Below are positions 24,773 to 35,200 of a stretch of 64,000 nucleotides of DNA, piece by piece (position 1 is the stretch's first letter; each line of letters starts with the position of its first letter). Under the pieces are notes generated by a model, which was not told where the DNA came from, did no database searches, and saw only the letters and a program-made list of their open reading frames with translations. The DNA lies in the NCBI RefSeq assembly GCF_009901565.1, contig NZ_WXEW01000012.1, forward strand, positions 124,001-188,000. Reading direction: 5' to 3'. This DNA is from Herbidospora solisilvae. GTDB lineage: Bacteria; Actinomycetota; Actinomycetes; Streptosporangiales; Streptosporangiaceae. The position numbers and the translations under genes were made by a program.

Positions 24773-27157
24773 ATGAAATTGACACTCGGTGAATTCCGGG
24801 AATCCGCGCGGGCCCGGCTGGAACCGCCGGTATGGGATTTCCTCGAAGGCGGCGCGGGCGAGGAGAAGACCGTCGCGGCCAATGTCGAGGCGTTCGACCG
24901 GGTCCGGCTGCGCCCCCGCATCCTGCGCGGAGGCGGTGACCCCGACCCGGCCGTGAAGATCCTCGGCCGTACGTGGGACGTGCCCGTCGGGATCGCACCG
25001 CTGGCCTTCCAGACCCTCGCCCACCCCCTGGGCGAGGTCGCCACCGCCCAGGGGACCGCCGCGGCGGCCCGGGTGCCCGTCGTGGTGAGCACCTTCGCCG
25101 GACGCCCGTTCGAGGAGATCGCCGCGGCGGCCGACGTGCCGCTGTGGCTGCAGGTCTACTGCCTGCGCGACCGTTCCGTCACGCGGGCGGTCGTCGAACG
25201 CGCCCAGGCCGCCGGGTTCGAGGCGCTCGTCCTGACCGCCGACACCCCCCACCTCGGGCGGCGGCTGCGCGATCTGCGCAACGGCTTCCGGCTGCCCGAG
25301 GGGGTCGGTCCCGCCAACCTGCCGGGGTCGGGGTTCACCGACCCCGCCGCGCACGCGCGGGCCGAACTCGCGCCCGACCTCGACTGGTCGGTGATCGACT
25401 GGCTGCGTTCGGTCAGCTCGCTGCCGATCCTGGTCAAGGGCGTGCTCTCCGACGCCGACGCGGTGTGCGCCGTCGAGGCGGGCGTGGACGGCATCGTCGT
25501 CTCCAACCACGGCGGGCGGCAGCTCGACGGCGCCCCCGGCACGCTCGACGTGCTGCCGGAGGTCGCCGCGGCGGTCGCCGGGCGGGTGCCGATCCTGCTC
25601 GACGGAGGAGTGCGGCGGGGCCGTGACGTGCTGGCCGCGCTCGCGCTGGGCGCCGACGCGGTGCTCCTCGGCCGTCCGGTCCTCCACGGGCTCGCGACCG
25701 GCGGGGCCGAGGGGGTCACCGACGTGCTGACCGTGCTGCTCGCCGAGGTGACCGAGACGATGGCGCTCGCCGGTGTCCGCACGATCGCCGACGTGGGGCC
25801 CGAGCTGGTGCGCGCGGCCCCGGCCGGCCCGGTCGCCGCCGAGCCCGCCGCGCCGGTCCCGCTCACCGGCGTGCTGCGCCGGGAGGACCTGCACGCCAGC
25901 GTCGGCGACCCGGTCATGGACACGATGAACTTCCTGAACGAGGTCACGATCCGCTACCCCGACGCCGTGTCGTTCGCGCCGGGGCGCCCGTACGACGGGT
26001 TCTTCGACACCGAGCAGGTCTTCACCTACATCCGGCGCTACCTCGACCAGCTGGCCGCCGAGGGGCGGACGCCGGCGCAGGTGCGCGACGCGATCTTCCA
26101 GTACGGCCCGACCGCCGGGCGGATCCGGGAGCTCGTCGCCGAGTCGCTGCGGGTGGACGAGGGCATCGACGTGCCGGCGGAGTCGATCGTGGTCACGGTC
26201 GGCTGTCAGGAGGCGATGTTCCTCGCGCTGCGGGCGATCTTCTCCGGCCCTCACGACGTGCTGCTGGTGGTCAGCCCCTGCTACGTCGGCATCACCGGCG
26301 CGGCCCGGCTGCTGGACGTCGCGGTCACCGCCGTCGAGGAGGGCTCGGTCGCCGCGATCGAGGCCGCCGCCGAGGAGGAGCGGTCCCGCGGGCGCAGGGT
26401 CAGGGCCGTGTACGTCTGCCCCGACCACTCCAACCCGTCCGGCGTCACCATGTCGCTCGCGGAGCGGCACGAGTTGCTCGCCCTGGCCGGACGGCTCGGC
26501 CTCCTGATCCTGGAGGACAGCCCCTACCGGCTGGTCAGCCCCGGCGCCCAGCAGCCCACGCTCAAGTCGCTCGACCGCGAGCAGCGGGTGGTTCACCTGG
26601 GTTCGTACGCGAAGAGCCTGTTCCCCGGCGCCCGGCTCGGGTTCGCCGTGGCCGACCAGCCGGTGGTGCGCCCCGACGGCACGACCGGGCTGCTGGCCGA
26701 CGAGCTGGCCAAGATCAAGAGCATGGTGACCGTGAACACCTCCCCGCTCAGCCAGGCCGCGGTGGGCGGCGCGCTGCTGGCCACCGGCGGCCGTCTCTCG
26801 GACCTGAACGCGGAGACGGCCGCCTACTACGGCGAGACCATGACCCGCACCCTCGCCGCCCTCGGCCGCCACCTGCCGGAAGACCGCCGCGAGCGGCTCG
26901 GGGTCAGCTGGAACACGCCCTCGGGCGGCTTCTTCCTCACCGTCCAGGTGCCGTTCCCGGCCGACAACGCGGCGCTGACCCGGTCGGCGCAGGAGTACGG
27001 GGTCATCTGGACGCCCATGTCGTACTTCTACCCCTCGGGGGGCGGGCAGCGGGCGATGCGGTTGTCGACCAGCTACCTGTCCCCGGCCGAGATCGACGAG
27101 GGCGTCGCCCGGCTGGTGGCGTTCATCGAGGGGTCGGCCGCGAACTGGGTGCGGTAG
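24773..27157 (+). CDS. Fused 4-hydroxymandelate oxidase and 4-hydroxyphenylglycine aminotransferase (Hmo-HpgT)
   Basis: The 794-residue protein joins two enzymes. Residues about 1-355 are an FMN-dependent alpha-hydroxy-acid oxidase (Hmo) with catalytic H246 in SNHGGRQLDG; it makes 4-hydroxybenzoylformate from 4-hydroxymandelate. Residues about 370-794 are a fold-type I PLP aminotransferase (HpgT) with PLP lysine K614 in SYAKSLFPGARLGF and CPDHSNPSG; it makes 4-hydroxyphenylglycine. In many glycopeptide clusters these are separate genes; a fusion is recalled from the enduracidin/ramoplanin group. ATG 24773 follows GAAAGG. The 3' end overlaps the convergent exporter gene by 85 bp. Confidence 0.93.
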   Translation: MKLTLGEFRESARARLEPPVWDFLEGGAGEEKTVAANVEAFDRVRLRPRILRGGGDPDPAVKILGRTWDVPVGIAPLAFQTLAHPLGEVATAQGTAAAARVPVVVSTFAGRPFEEIAAAADVPLWLQVYCLRDRSVTRAVVERAQAAGFEALVLTADTPHLGRRLRDLRNGFRLPEGVGPANLPGSGFTDPAAHARAELAPDLDWSVIDWLRSVSSLPILVKGVLSDADAVCAVEAGVDGIVVSNHGGRQLDGAPGTLDVLPEVAAAVAGRVPILLDGGVRRGRDVLAALALGADAVLLGRPVLHGLATGGAEGVTDVLTVLLAEVTETMALAGVRTIADVGPELVRAAPAGPVAAEPAAPVPLTGVLRREDLHASVGDPVMDTMNFLNEVTIRYPDAVSFAPGRPYDGFFDTEQVFTYIRRYLDQLAAEGRTPAQVRDAIFQYGPTAGRIRELVAESLRVDEGIDVPAESIVVTVGCQEAMFLALRAIFSGPHDVLLVVSPCYVGITGAARLLDVAVTAVEEGSVAAIEAAAEEERSRGRRVRAVYVCPDHSNPSGVTMSLAERHELLALAGRLGLLILEDSPYRLVSPGAQQPTLKSLDREQRVVHLGSYAKSLFPGARLGFAVADQPVVRPDGTTGLLADELAKIKSMVTVNTSPLSQAAVGGALLATGGRLSDLNAETAAYYGETMTRTLAALGRHLPEDRRERLGVSWNTPSGGFFLTVQVPFPADNAALTRSAQEYGVIWTPMSYFYPSGGGQRAMRLSTSYLSPAEIDEGVARLVAFIEGSAANWVR

Positions 27158-29001
27158 AGCTCGGCGTAGAGCCCACCGGCGGCGAGCAGCTCCCGGTGGG
27201 TGCCGCGCTCCTCGATCCGGCCGCCGTTCAGCACCAGGATCTGGTCGGCCTCGTGGATCGTCGACAATCGGTGCGCCACCACCAGCGAGGTGCGGCCGGC
27301 CAGCGCGGTCTTCAGCGCCCGCTGGATGGCCGCCTCCGACTCGGAGTCGAGATGGGCGGTGGCCTCGTCGAGGACCACGATCGGCGGCGACTTGAGCAGC
27401 AGCCGGGCCAGCGCCACCCGCTGCTTCTCCCCGCCCGACAGGCGGTAGCCGCGGTCGCCGACGACGGTGTCGAGGCCGTCGGGCAGCGCCGCGATCGTGG
27501 GCCAGATCCGGGCGGCCTCGCACGCGCCGACCAGGTCCTCCTCGGTGGCGTCCGGGTTGGCGTACAGGAGATTGGCCCTGATCGTGTCGTGGAACATGTG
27601 CGCGTCCTGGGTGACGACGCCGATGGCGTCGGTCAGGGAGCGCAGCGTCAGGTCGCGCACGTCGTGGCCGCCGACCCGGACCGTGCCCTCGGTGGCGTCG
27701 TAGAGGCGCGGGACGAGCTGGGTGATCGTGGTCTTGCCGGCGCCGGAGGGGCCGACGAGCGCGGTCATCCCGCCCGCGGGGGCGGTGAAGCTGACCTCGT
27801 CGAGGACCGGGCGGCCCGCCCGCTCGGGCTGCCGGTGGGCGACCGACTCCAGGGAGGCGATCGACACCTCGTCGGCGCCCGGGTAGCCGAACGAGACGCC
27901 CTCGAACACGACGTCGGGGGCGGCGTCGGCCGGCAGCGGCCGGGCGCCGGGCCGTTCGTCGACCAGAGGCCGCAGGTCCAGGACCTCGAAGACGCGGTCG
28001 AAGCTGACGAGCGCCACCATCACGCTGACGTGCATGTTGGAGAGCTGGTTGACCGGGCCGTAGAGGCGCAGCAGCAGGGTGGCCATGGCGACGAGCGTGC
28101 CGATCTGGAACTCGCCGCCGATGGTCAGCACCCCGCCGAGGCCGTAGACGACGGCGGTGGTCACGCCCGTGATCAGGGTGGTGATGATGAACAGCAGCCG
28201 TCCGTAGACGGCCGTCGAGACGGCGACGTCGCGGACCCGGGCCGCCTTCCCGGAGAAGTCGCCCTGCTCCTGGTCGGTCCGGCCGTAGAGCTTGGCGAGC
28301 AGGGCGCCCGACACGTTGAAGCGCTCGTTCATCATCGAGCCGAGGTCGGCGTTGAGCTCCATTCCCGTACGGGTGAGCGTCTGCAACCTGCGCCCGATGA
28401 GCTTGGCGGGCAGCAGGAAGAGGGGGATCATCACCAGCGCCGCCACGGTGATCTGCCAGGACAGGTAGAACATCGTGCTCAGCACGAAGACCAGCGTCAA
28501 CAGGGTCGAGACCGTCTGCGACAGCAGCGTGGTGATCGCCTGCTGCGCGCCGACGACGTCGGTGTTGAGCCGGCTGACCAGTGAGCCGGTCTGGGTTCGC
28601 GTGAAGAACGCGAGCGGCTGCCGCTGCACATGGCCGAACACCTTGCACCGCAGGTCGAAGACGATGCCCTGACCGACACGGCTGGAGAACCGGGTCTGCG
28701 TGAAGATCGCCAGCGCGTTCAGCACCGCCAGCCCGGCGATGAGGGCCGCCACTGCCACGACCACGCCGTGGCGGCCCCGCAGGATGCCCTCGTCGATGAT
28801 CGTCTTCAGCAGCACCGGCCCGGCCGCCACGATCGCCGCGTCCACCGCGGTCGCCAGAATCACCACGGCCAGCGACCACCGATAGGGCGACGCGTAGGAG
28901 AGAATTCGCCGGACGGTGCCGGGTTTGACCTTGTGCCGACCTATGGACTCGTCGGCGCCCAGCCGCATCGGGCCTATGCGCGGGCCATTCATCATGGCCA
29001 C
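27073..29001 (-). CDS. ABC exporter, membrane and ATPase domains fused (drug/peptide export type)
   Basis: The 642-residue half-transporter has a six-helix membrane domain (about 30-320) and an ATPase domain (about 370-600). Walker A is GPSGAGKTT, the signature LSGGEKQR, Walker B IVVLDEATAHLDS and the H loop VAHRLSTI. It should act as a homodimer and export the peptide or an intermediate. GTG 29001 is chosen because GAGGGG precedes it by 7 bases; ATGs at 28995 and 28992 are alternatives. It is divergent from NRPS1 around a perfect StrR-type box, so it is probably coregulated with the synthetase. Its last 85 bp overlap the Hmo-HpgT gene tail to tail. Confidence 0.92.
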   Translation of the reverse strand: MAMMNGPRIGPMRLGADESIGRHKVKPGTVRRILSYASPYRWSLAVVILATAVDAAIVAAGPVLLKTIIDEGILRGRHGVVVAVAALIAGLAVLNALAIFTQTRFSSRVGQGIVFDLRCKVFGHVQRQPLAFFTRTQTGSLVSRLNTDVVGAQQAITTLLSQTVSTLLTLVFVLSTMFYLSWQITVAALVMIPLFLLPAKLIGRRLQTLTRTGMELNADLGSMMNERFNVSGALLAKLYGRTDQEQGDFSGKAARVRDVAVSTAVYGRLLFIITTLITGVTTAVVYGLGGVLTIGGEFQIGTLVAMATLLLRLYGPVNQLSNMHVSVMVALVSFDRVFEVLDLRPLVDERPGARPLPADAAPDVVFEGVSFGYPGADEVSIASLESVAHRQPERAGRPVLDEVSFTAPAGGMTALVGPSGAGKTTITQLVPRLYDATEGTVRVGGHDVRDLTLRSLTDAIGVVTQDAHMFHDTIRANLLYANPDATEEDLVGACEAARIWPTIAALPDGLDTVVGDRGYRLSGGEKQRVALARLLLKSPPIVVLDEATAHLDSESEAAIQRALKTALAGRTSLVVAHRLSTIHEADQILVLNGGRIEERGTHRELLAAGGLYAELYRTQFAADPSMNATSRATPSSISAGDR

Positions 29002-29069
29002 GTGATATCCCCTCGCTTTCGCGCTGTTCCGGGATTGTATTTCCGGAGTCTTATTCGTGGCAGGCCGAT

Positions 29070-29098
29070 GTTCAACCACAGCGCAGCGGCAGTTGAAC
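29070..29098. promoter_or_regulatory. StrR-type box 2, between the exporter and NRPS1
   Basis: GTTCAAC-N15-GTTGAAC, perfect arms, lies 69 bp before the exporter start and 122 bp before NRPS1. It is in a 219-bp divergent promoter region that is lower in GC and has no gene. Confidence 0.8.
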
Positions 29099-29220
29099 GC
29101 CGCTTGACGTCCTATAACGTCGCTGGCGAGGATGGCGGCCCATAGGGTACGGCATATTTTCTTTTGACCCGGACGGGCCGTGCCGATTTTCGCTCGGCCG
29201 GCGCAGAGAGCTGAGGGCCG

Positions 29221-32200
29221 ATGACCGCCGAGCCGCAGGAATTGACGTCCGCCCAATTAGGTCTCTGGTACGCCCAGGAGGTCGCGGGGGACTCCGGACT
29301 TTACAATGTCGGCGAATATCTGGAGTTCGCCGGCCTGGACGCCGGGCTGCTGGTGGCCGCGCTGCGCCACGTCCTGGCCCGCACCGACGCCTACCGGCTC
29401 CGGTTCGACGTGGCCGACGGGATACCCCGCCAGCGGGTCGACCCCGCGGCCGGGCTCCCGGTCCACGTCGCCGATCTGTCGGGCGAGCCCGACCCGTTCG
29501 CGGCGGCGACGGCCTGGATGCGGGCCGACTTCGAGCGCCCCGTCGACCTGGCGAACGGCCCCCTGTACGGCTGCGCCGTGTTCGACCTCGGCGACGGCCG
29601 GGTGATCTGGCACCACCGGCCGCATCACCTCATCCTCGACGGCCACGGGGTCGCCACCGTGGCCGGGCGGGTCGCCGAGACGTACACCGCGCTGCTGGCC
29701 GGCGCGGAGCCGCCCGGTTTCCCCACCCTGCCCGTGGCGGCGCTGGCCGCCGCCGACCGTGCCTACCGCGACTCGCCCGACCAGGCGCTCGACCGGCGGT
29801 TCTGGCTCGACGTCCTGGCCGGGGCCGAGGAGCGGCCCGCCGACGACGAGCCGCATCCCGGCATCCGCCTGCGCGCCACGACCGACCTCGACCCCGGGCG
29901 GACCGGGCCGCTCAAGGACGCGGCCCGGCGGCTGAGGACCAGCCTCGCCGGGCTGGTCGTGGCCGCCGCCGCCCTCCACCACCACCGGGCCACCGGCGCC
30001 CGCGACGTCGTGCTCGGGCTGCCCGTGCTCGGCCGGGCCGGGCGGGAGGAACGGCTGGTCCCGGGGGTCACCACGAACGTGATGCCGCTCAGGCTGACCC
30101 TCGCACCGGGCATGACGGTGGCCGAACTCGTGCAGCGGACGGGAGAGGCGATCAAGGCCGGAGTGCGGCACCAGCGCTACCGCCACGAAGACCTGGCCAG
30201 GGACCTCGGCCACGCCGCGCTGTTCGACCTGAACGTCAACATGCTCGGCTACGACTACCCGGCCTTCGGCCCGAGCGTGCCGAGGGTCCGCAACCACACC
30301 ATCGGCCCGGTCAGGAACCAGCAGATCAACGTGTACGACCGCGGTCCCGGCGTCGGCCTGGAGATCAGCGCCGACCTCAACGGCCGCCGCTTCGGCCCCG
30401 GCGCGCCCGACCGCGTCCTCGACCGGTTCGTGCGGGTGCTGACCTGGCTGGCCGCCGCGGCGCCGGAGGAGCGGATCGGCCGCGTCCGCCTCAACGGGGG
30501 AGCGGTCGCCCTGGAGGAGGCCCGCCCGGTGCCGGGGGCGACGGCGCCGGAGCTGTTCCACGCCCAGGTCGACCGCGCCCCGGACGCCCCGGCGGTCGTC
30601 TCCGACGCGGGCACGCTCTCCTACGCCGACCTCGACGCCCGCGCCAACCGGCTCGCCAACCACCTGTCGGCCTCCGGGGTGCGCCGGGAGTCGGTCGTGG
30701 CGGTCGTCATGAACCGGGGCGCCGACCTGGTCGCCTCGCTGCTGGCGGTGGTGAAGGCGGGGGCGGCGTACCTGCCGATCGATCCCCGGCAGCCGCTGGA
30801 GCGCACCGCGCGCATGCTCGCCGACAGCGGCGCGGTCGCGCTGCTGACCGAGTCGGCCGTCCTCGACGACCTGCCGGTACGCGGCGTGCTGCCGATCGCC
30901 CTCGACGACCCGGCCACGGCGGCGGCCGTCGCGGCCCGCCCGGCGGACCGGCCGGACGTCACGGCCGAGCTCACCGGGCTGGCGTACGTGATCTTCACCT
31001 CCGGCTCGACCGGCCGTCCCAAGGGCGTGGCGCTGTCGCACACCGGGGTCGCCGGGCTGGTCGCCACCCAGGCCGCCCGGCTCGGCGCCGGCCCCGGAGC
31101 ACGGGTGCTCCAGTTCGCCTCGATCGGCTTCGACGCGGCGACCTGGGAGATGCTGATGGCGCTCTGCACCGGCGCGGCGCTCGTCGTGGCCCCCGCCGAC
31201 GAACTGCTGCCCGGACGCGGCCTCGAAGAGGTCCTCGACCGCCACGCCGTCACCCACGCGACGCTGCCCCCGGCCGTGCTGGCCGCGCTCGACCCCGCCG
31301 ACCTGCCCGGCGTGCGCACGCTGGTGTCGGCCGGGGAGGCGCTCACCCCCGACCTGCTGTCGCGGTGGGCGCCCGGACGGGAACTCGTCAACGCCTACGG
31401 CCCGACCGAGACGACCGTCTGCGCCACCATGTCGGCGCCGCTGGTCGCGGGCGGCGTGCCCCGCATCGGCACCCCGGTCGCCGGTTCGCGCCTCCGCGTC
31501 CTGGACGACTTCCTCGAACCGGTCGCCGCCGGGGTGACCGGCGAACTCTACGTGGCCGGCACCAGCCTGGCCCGCGGCTACCTGGCGGCCCCCGGGCCGA
31601 CCGCCGAACGGTTCGTCGCCGCGCCCGGCGGCGAGCGCATGTACCGGACCGGCGACCTGGTCAGGTGGACCCCGGAGACGGGCCTGGTCTTCGCGGGCCG
31701 GGCCGACGACCAGCTGAAGATCCGCGGCCTGCGGATCGAACCGGGGGAGATCGAGGCGGCGCTGACCGCCCACCCCGGCGTCGACCAGGCCGCGGTGGTC
31801 GCCAGGGAGGCCGAGTCGGGGGACCGGCAGCTGGTCGCGTACGTGACCGGTGACGACCCCGGCGACCCGAGGGCGTTCGTGGCGGAGCGGCTGCCCGCGC
31901 ACATGGTGCCCGCGGTGGTGGTCGTGCTGCCCGAGTTCCCGCTGACCCGCAGCGGCAAGGTCGACCGGGCCGCGCTGCCGGCGCCGGTGCGCGGCGCCGG
32001 GCCGGGGCGGGCGGCGACCCTGGAGGAGGAGCTGCTCTGCGGCGTCTTCGCCGAGGTGCTCGGCGTCGAATCGGTCGGTCCCGACGACGGCTTCTTCGAA
32101 CTCGGCGGCCACTCGCTGCTGGCCACCCGGGTCATCTCGCGGGTCCGCGCCGCGTTCGGGGTCCACCTGGAGATCCGCGACCTGTTCGCCGCCCCCACCC

Positions 32201-35200
32201 CGGCCGGGCTCGCCGCCCGCCTGGGCGCGTCCGCCGCGCCCGCCCGGCCGCCGCTCGCCGCCCGCGAGCGCCCCGAACGGCTGCCGCTGTCCTTCTCGCA
32301 GCGGCGGCTCTGGTTCCTGGAACGGCTGGAGGGGCGCGGGGCGACGTACAACGCGCCGATCGTGCTCCGCCTGACCGGCGAGCTCGACCGCGACGCCCTC
32401 CGCCTGGCCTTCCGCGACGTGGTCGACCGGCACGAGAGCCTGCGGACGGTCTTCCCCGTCGAGGACGGCCACCCCTGGCAGCGGGTGCTCGACGTGGACG
32501 ACGCCCGCTGGGAACCGGTCTTCGAGCGGGTCGCGCCCGACGGGGTCGCCGAGGCCGTCGCCCGGGCCGCCTCCTACGCCTTCGACCTGTCGGCCGAGCC
32601 CGCGATGCGGACGTGGTTGTTCGGGGTCGGCTCCCGGGAGCACGTGCTGGTCGTGCTGGTGCACCACATCACCGGCGACGGCTGGTCCATGGGCCCGCTC
32701 GCCCGCGACCTCTCGGAGGCCTACGCCGCTCGGGCTCTGGGCCGGGCGCCGCGCTGGCGTCCGCTCAAGGTCCAGTACGCCGACTACACCCTGTGGCAGC
32801 ACGACCTGCTCAGCGAACGGCTGCTGTCCGAGCAGGTCGCCCACTGGCGCGACGCGCTGGCGGGCGCGCCGGAGGAGCTGCCGCTGCCCGTCGACCGCCC
32901 GCGCGGCGAGGTGGCCGGGCACCGCGGCCACGACGTGCCGCTCGACGTGCCCGCCGAGGTGCACGCGCGGATCGCCCGGCTGGCCCGCGCCGAGGGCGTG
33001 ACCACGTTCATGGTCCTGCACGCCGCGCTGGCCGTGGCGCTGTCGCGGTCGGGGGCCGGGGAGGACGTCCCGATCGGGTCGGCCGTGGCGGGCCGCGCCG
33101 ACGACGCGCTCGACGACCTCGTCGGCTGCTTCGTGAACACGCTGGTGATCCGGACCGACCTGAGCGGCGACCCGGCGTTCACCGAGGTGCTGGCCCGCGT
33201 GCGGGAGGTGACGCTGGGCGCCTTCGCCCACCAGGACGTGCCGTTCGAGCGGCTCGTCGAGGAGCTCGCCCCGGTCCGGTCGGCCGCCCGCAACCCGCTC
33301 TTCCAGGTCGTCCTCACCATGCAGGACGCCGGTGACGTACGGCTCGACCTGCCTGGGATCGCCGTGGAGACGGTGCCGGGAGCACGACCGGGGGTGAAGT
33401 TCGACCTCGACGTCATGGTGGCGGAGACCTTCGACGAGCGGTCGCGCCCGGCCGGTCTGACCGGCGCGGTGACCGCGTCGGCCGACCTGTTCGACCCCGC
33501 CACGGCGCGGTCGCTGACCGAGCGGTTCCTGCGGGTGCTCGACACGGTGACCGCCACGCCGGGCGTCCGGCTGAGCGAGGTCGATCCGCTCGACGCCGCC
33601 GAGCGCGAGCGAACCCTCGTCACCTGGAACGACACTCCGTTCCCCGCGAACCCGGCGAGCGTGCCCGAGCGGTTCTGGGACCGGGCCGCGCGCACCCCGG
33701 AGGCCGTCGCGGTCGTCTCCGGCGACGAGCGCCTCTCGTACGCCGCCCTGGCCGCCCGCGCCGAGGGCATGGCCCGCCGCCTGACCGAGTGGGGGATCGG
33801 GGCCGAGTCGGTGGTCGCGCTCGGCCTGCCGCCCGGACCCGGCATGATCGCGGCCATCCTGGGCGTGTGGCGGGCCGGGGCCGCCTACCTGCCCCTCGAC
33901 GTGCGGCAGCCGGTCGACCGGGTCGCCTTCCAGCTCCGCGACAGCCGCGCCGTGCTGCTCGTCGCGCCGCGCGAGGACATCAGCGACCTCCCGGCGGGAC
34001 GCACGCGGATCGTCGCGGCGGAGGACCTGCTCGTGCCGGAACCGGACACGGCGCCCTTCGCCGGGGTGGAGCCGCGCGGGCTGGCGTACGTCATCTACAC
34101 CTCGGGCTCGACCGGCCGGCCCAAGGGCGTGGCCGTCACCCACGGCGCGCTCGCGGCCTACTTCGCGACCGTGCCCGACCGGCTCGGCTGGTCGGTCCCC
34201 GGCGACCGCTACGCCCTCCTCCAGCCGCAGGTCACCGACCTGGGCAACACGACGCTGTTCGGCGCGCTGGTCACCGGCGGCGAGGTGCACGTGCTCGACC
34301 CCGACAGCGTGCTCGACCCGGCCGAGGTCCGTCGCTACCTGGCCGACCACCGGATCGACCACCTCAAGGCGGTGCCGTCGCACCTGGCCGCCCTCTCGGC
34401 GATGCCGGCCCGCACGCTGGTGCTCGGCGGCGAGGCGGCCCCGCCCGGCTGGGTGGCCGGGCTGCTGGCCCAGGCGGGCGACCGCGAGGTGCACAACCAC
34501 TACGGCCCGACCGAGACCACGATCGGCGTCACGACCACCCGGCTCACCGCAGGCGACGTGGCGGCGGGCCGGGTCCCGATGGGCTCCCCGATCGGCGGCG
34601 CGCGCGTGTACGTCCTGGACGACCGCCTGCGCCCGGTCCCCGTCGGCGTCACCGGCGAACTGTACGTCGCGGGCGAGGGCCTGGCCCGGGGCTACGTGAA
34701 CCGGCCCGGCCTGACCGCCGAACGCTTCGTCGCCTGCCCGTACGGCCCCGCCGGTCGCATGTACCGCACCGGCGACCGGGCCCGCTGGGGCGCCGACGGA
34801 CGCCTGGCCTTCGCGGGCCGGGCCGACGACCAGGTGAAGATCCGCGGCCACCGGGTCGAGCCCGCCGAGGTGCAGGCCGCGCTCGCCACCCACCCCGAGC
34901 TCGGTCAGGCGGCCGTCGTCGCCCGCCACGACGCGCCGGGGGAGACCCGCCTGGTCGCCTACGTCGCCCCGGGCGAACGCGGCGAGCCCGACGGCCTGGC
35001 CGGCCGGGTCGTCGACCACCTGTCCGCTCGCCTGCCCGCCCACATGGTTCCGTCGGCCGTCGTCGTGCTGGACGAACTGCCGCTGACCGGCAACGGGAAG
35101 CTCGACCGCGCCGCGCTGCCCGCGCCCGGCCACGCGACCGGACCGGGCGAGGGGCGGGGCCCGGCGACCGTGCAGGAGGAGATCCTCTGCGCCGCCTTCG

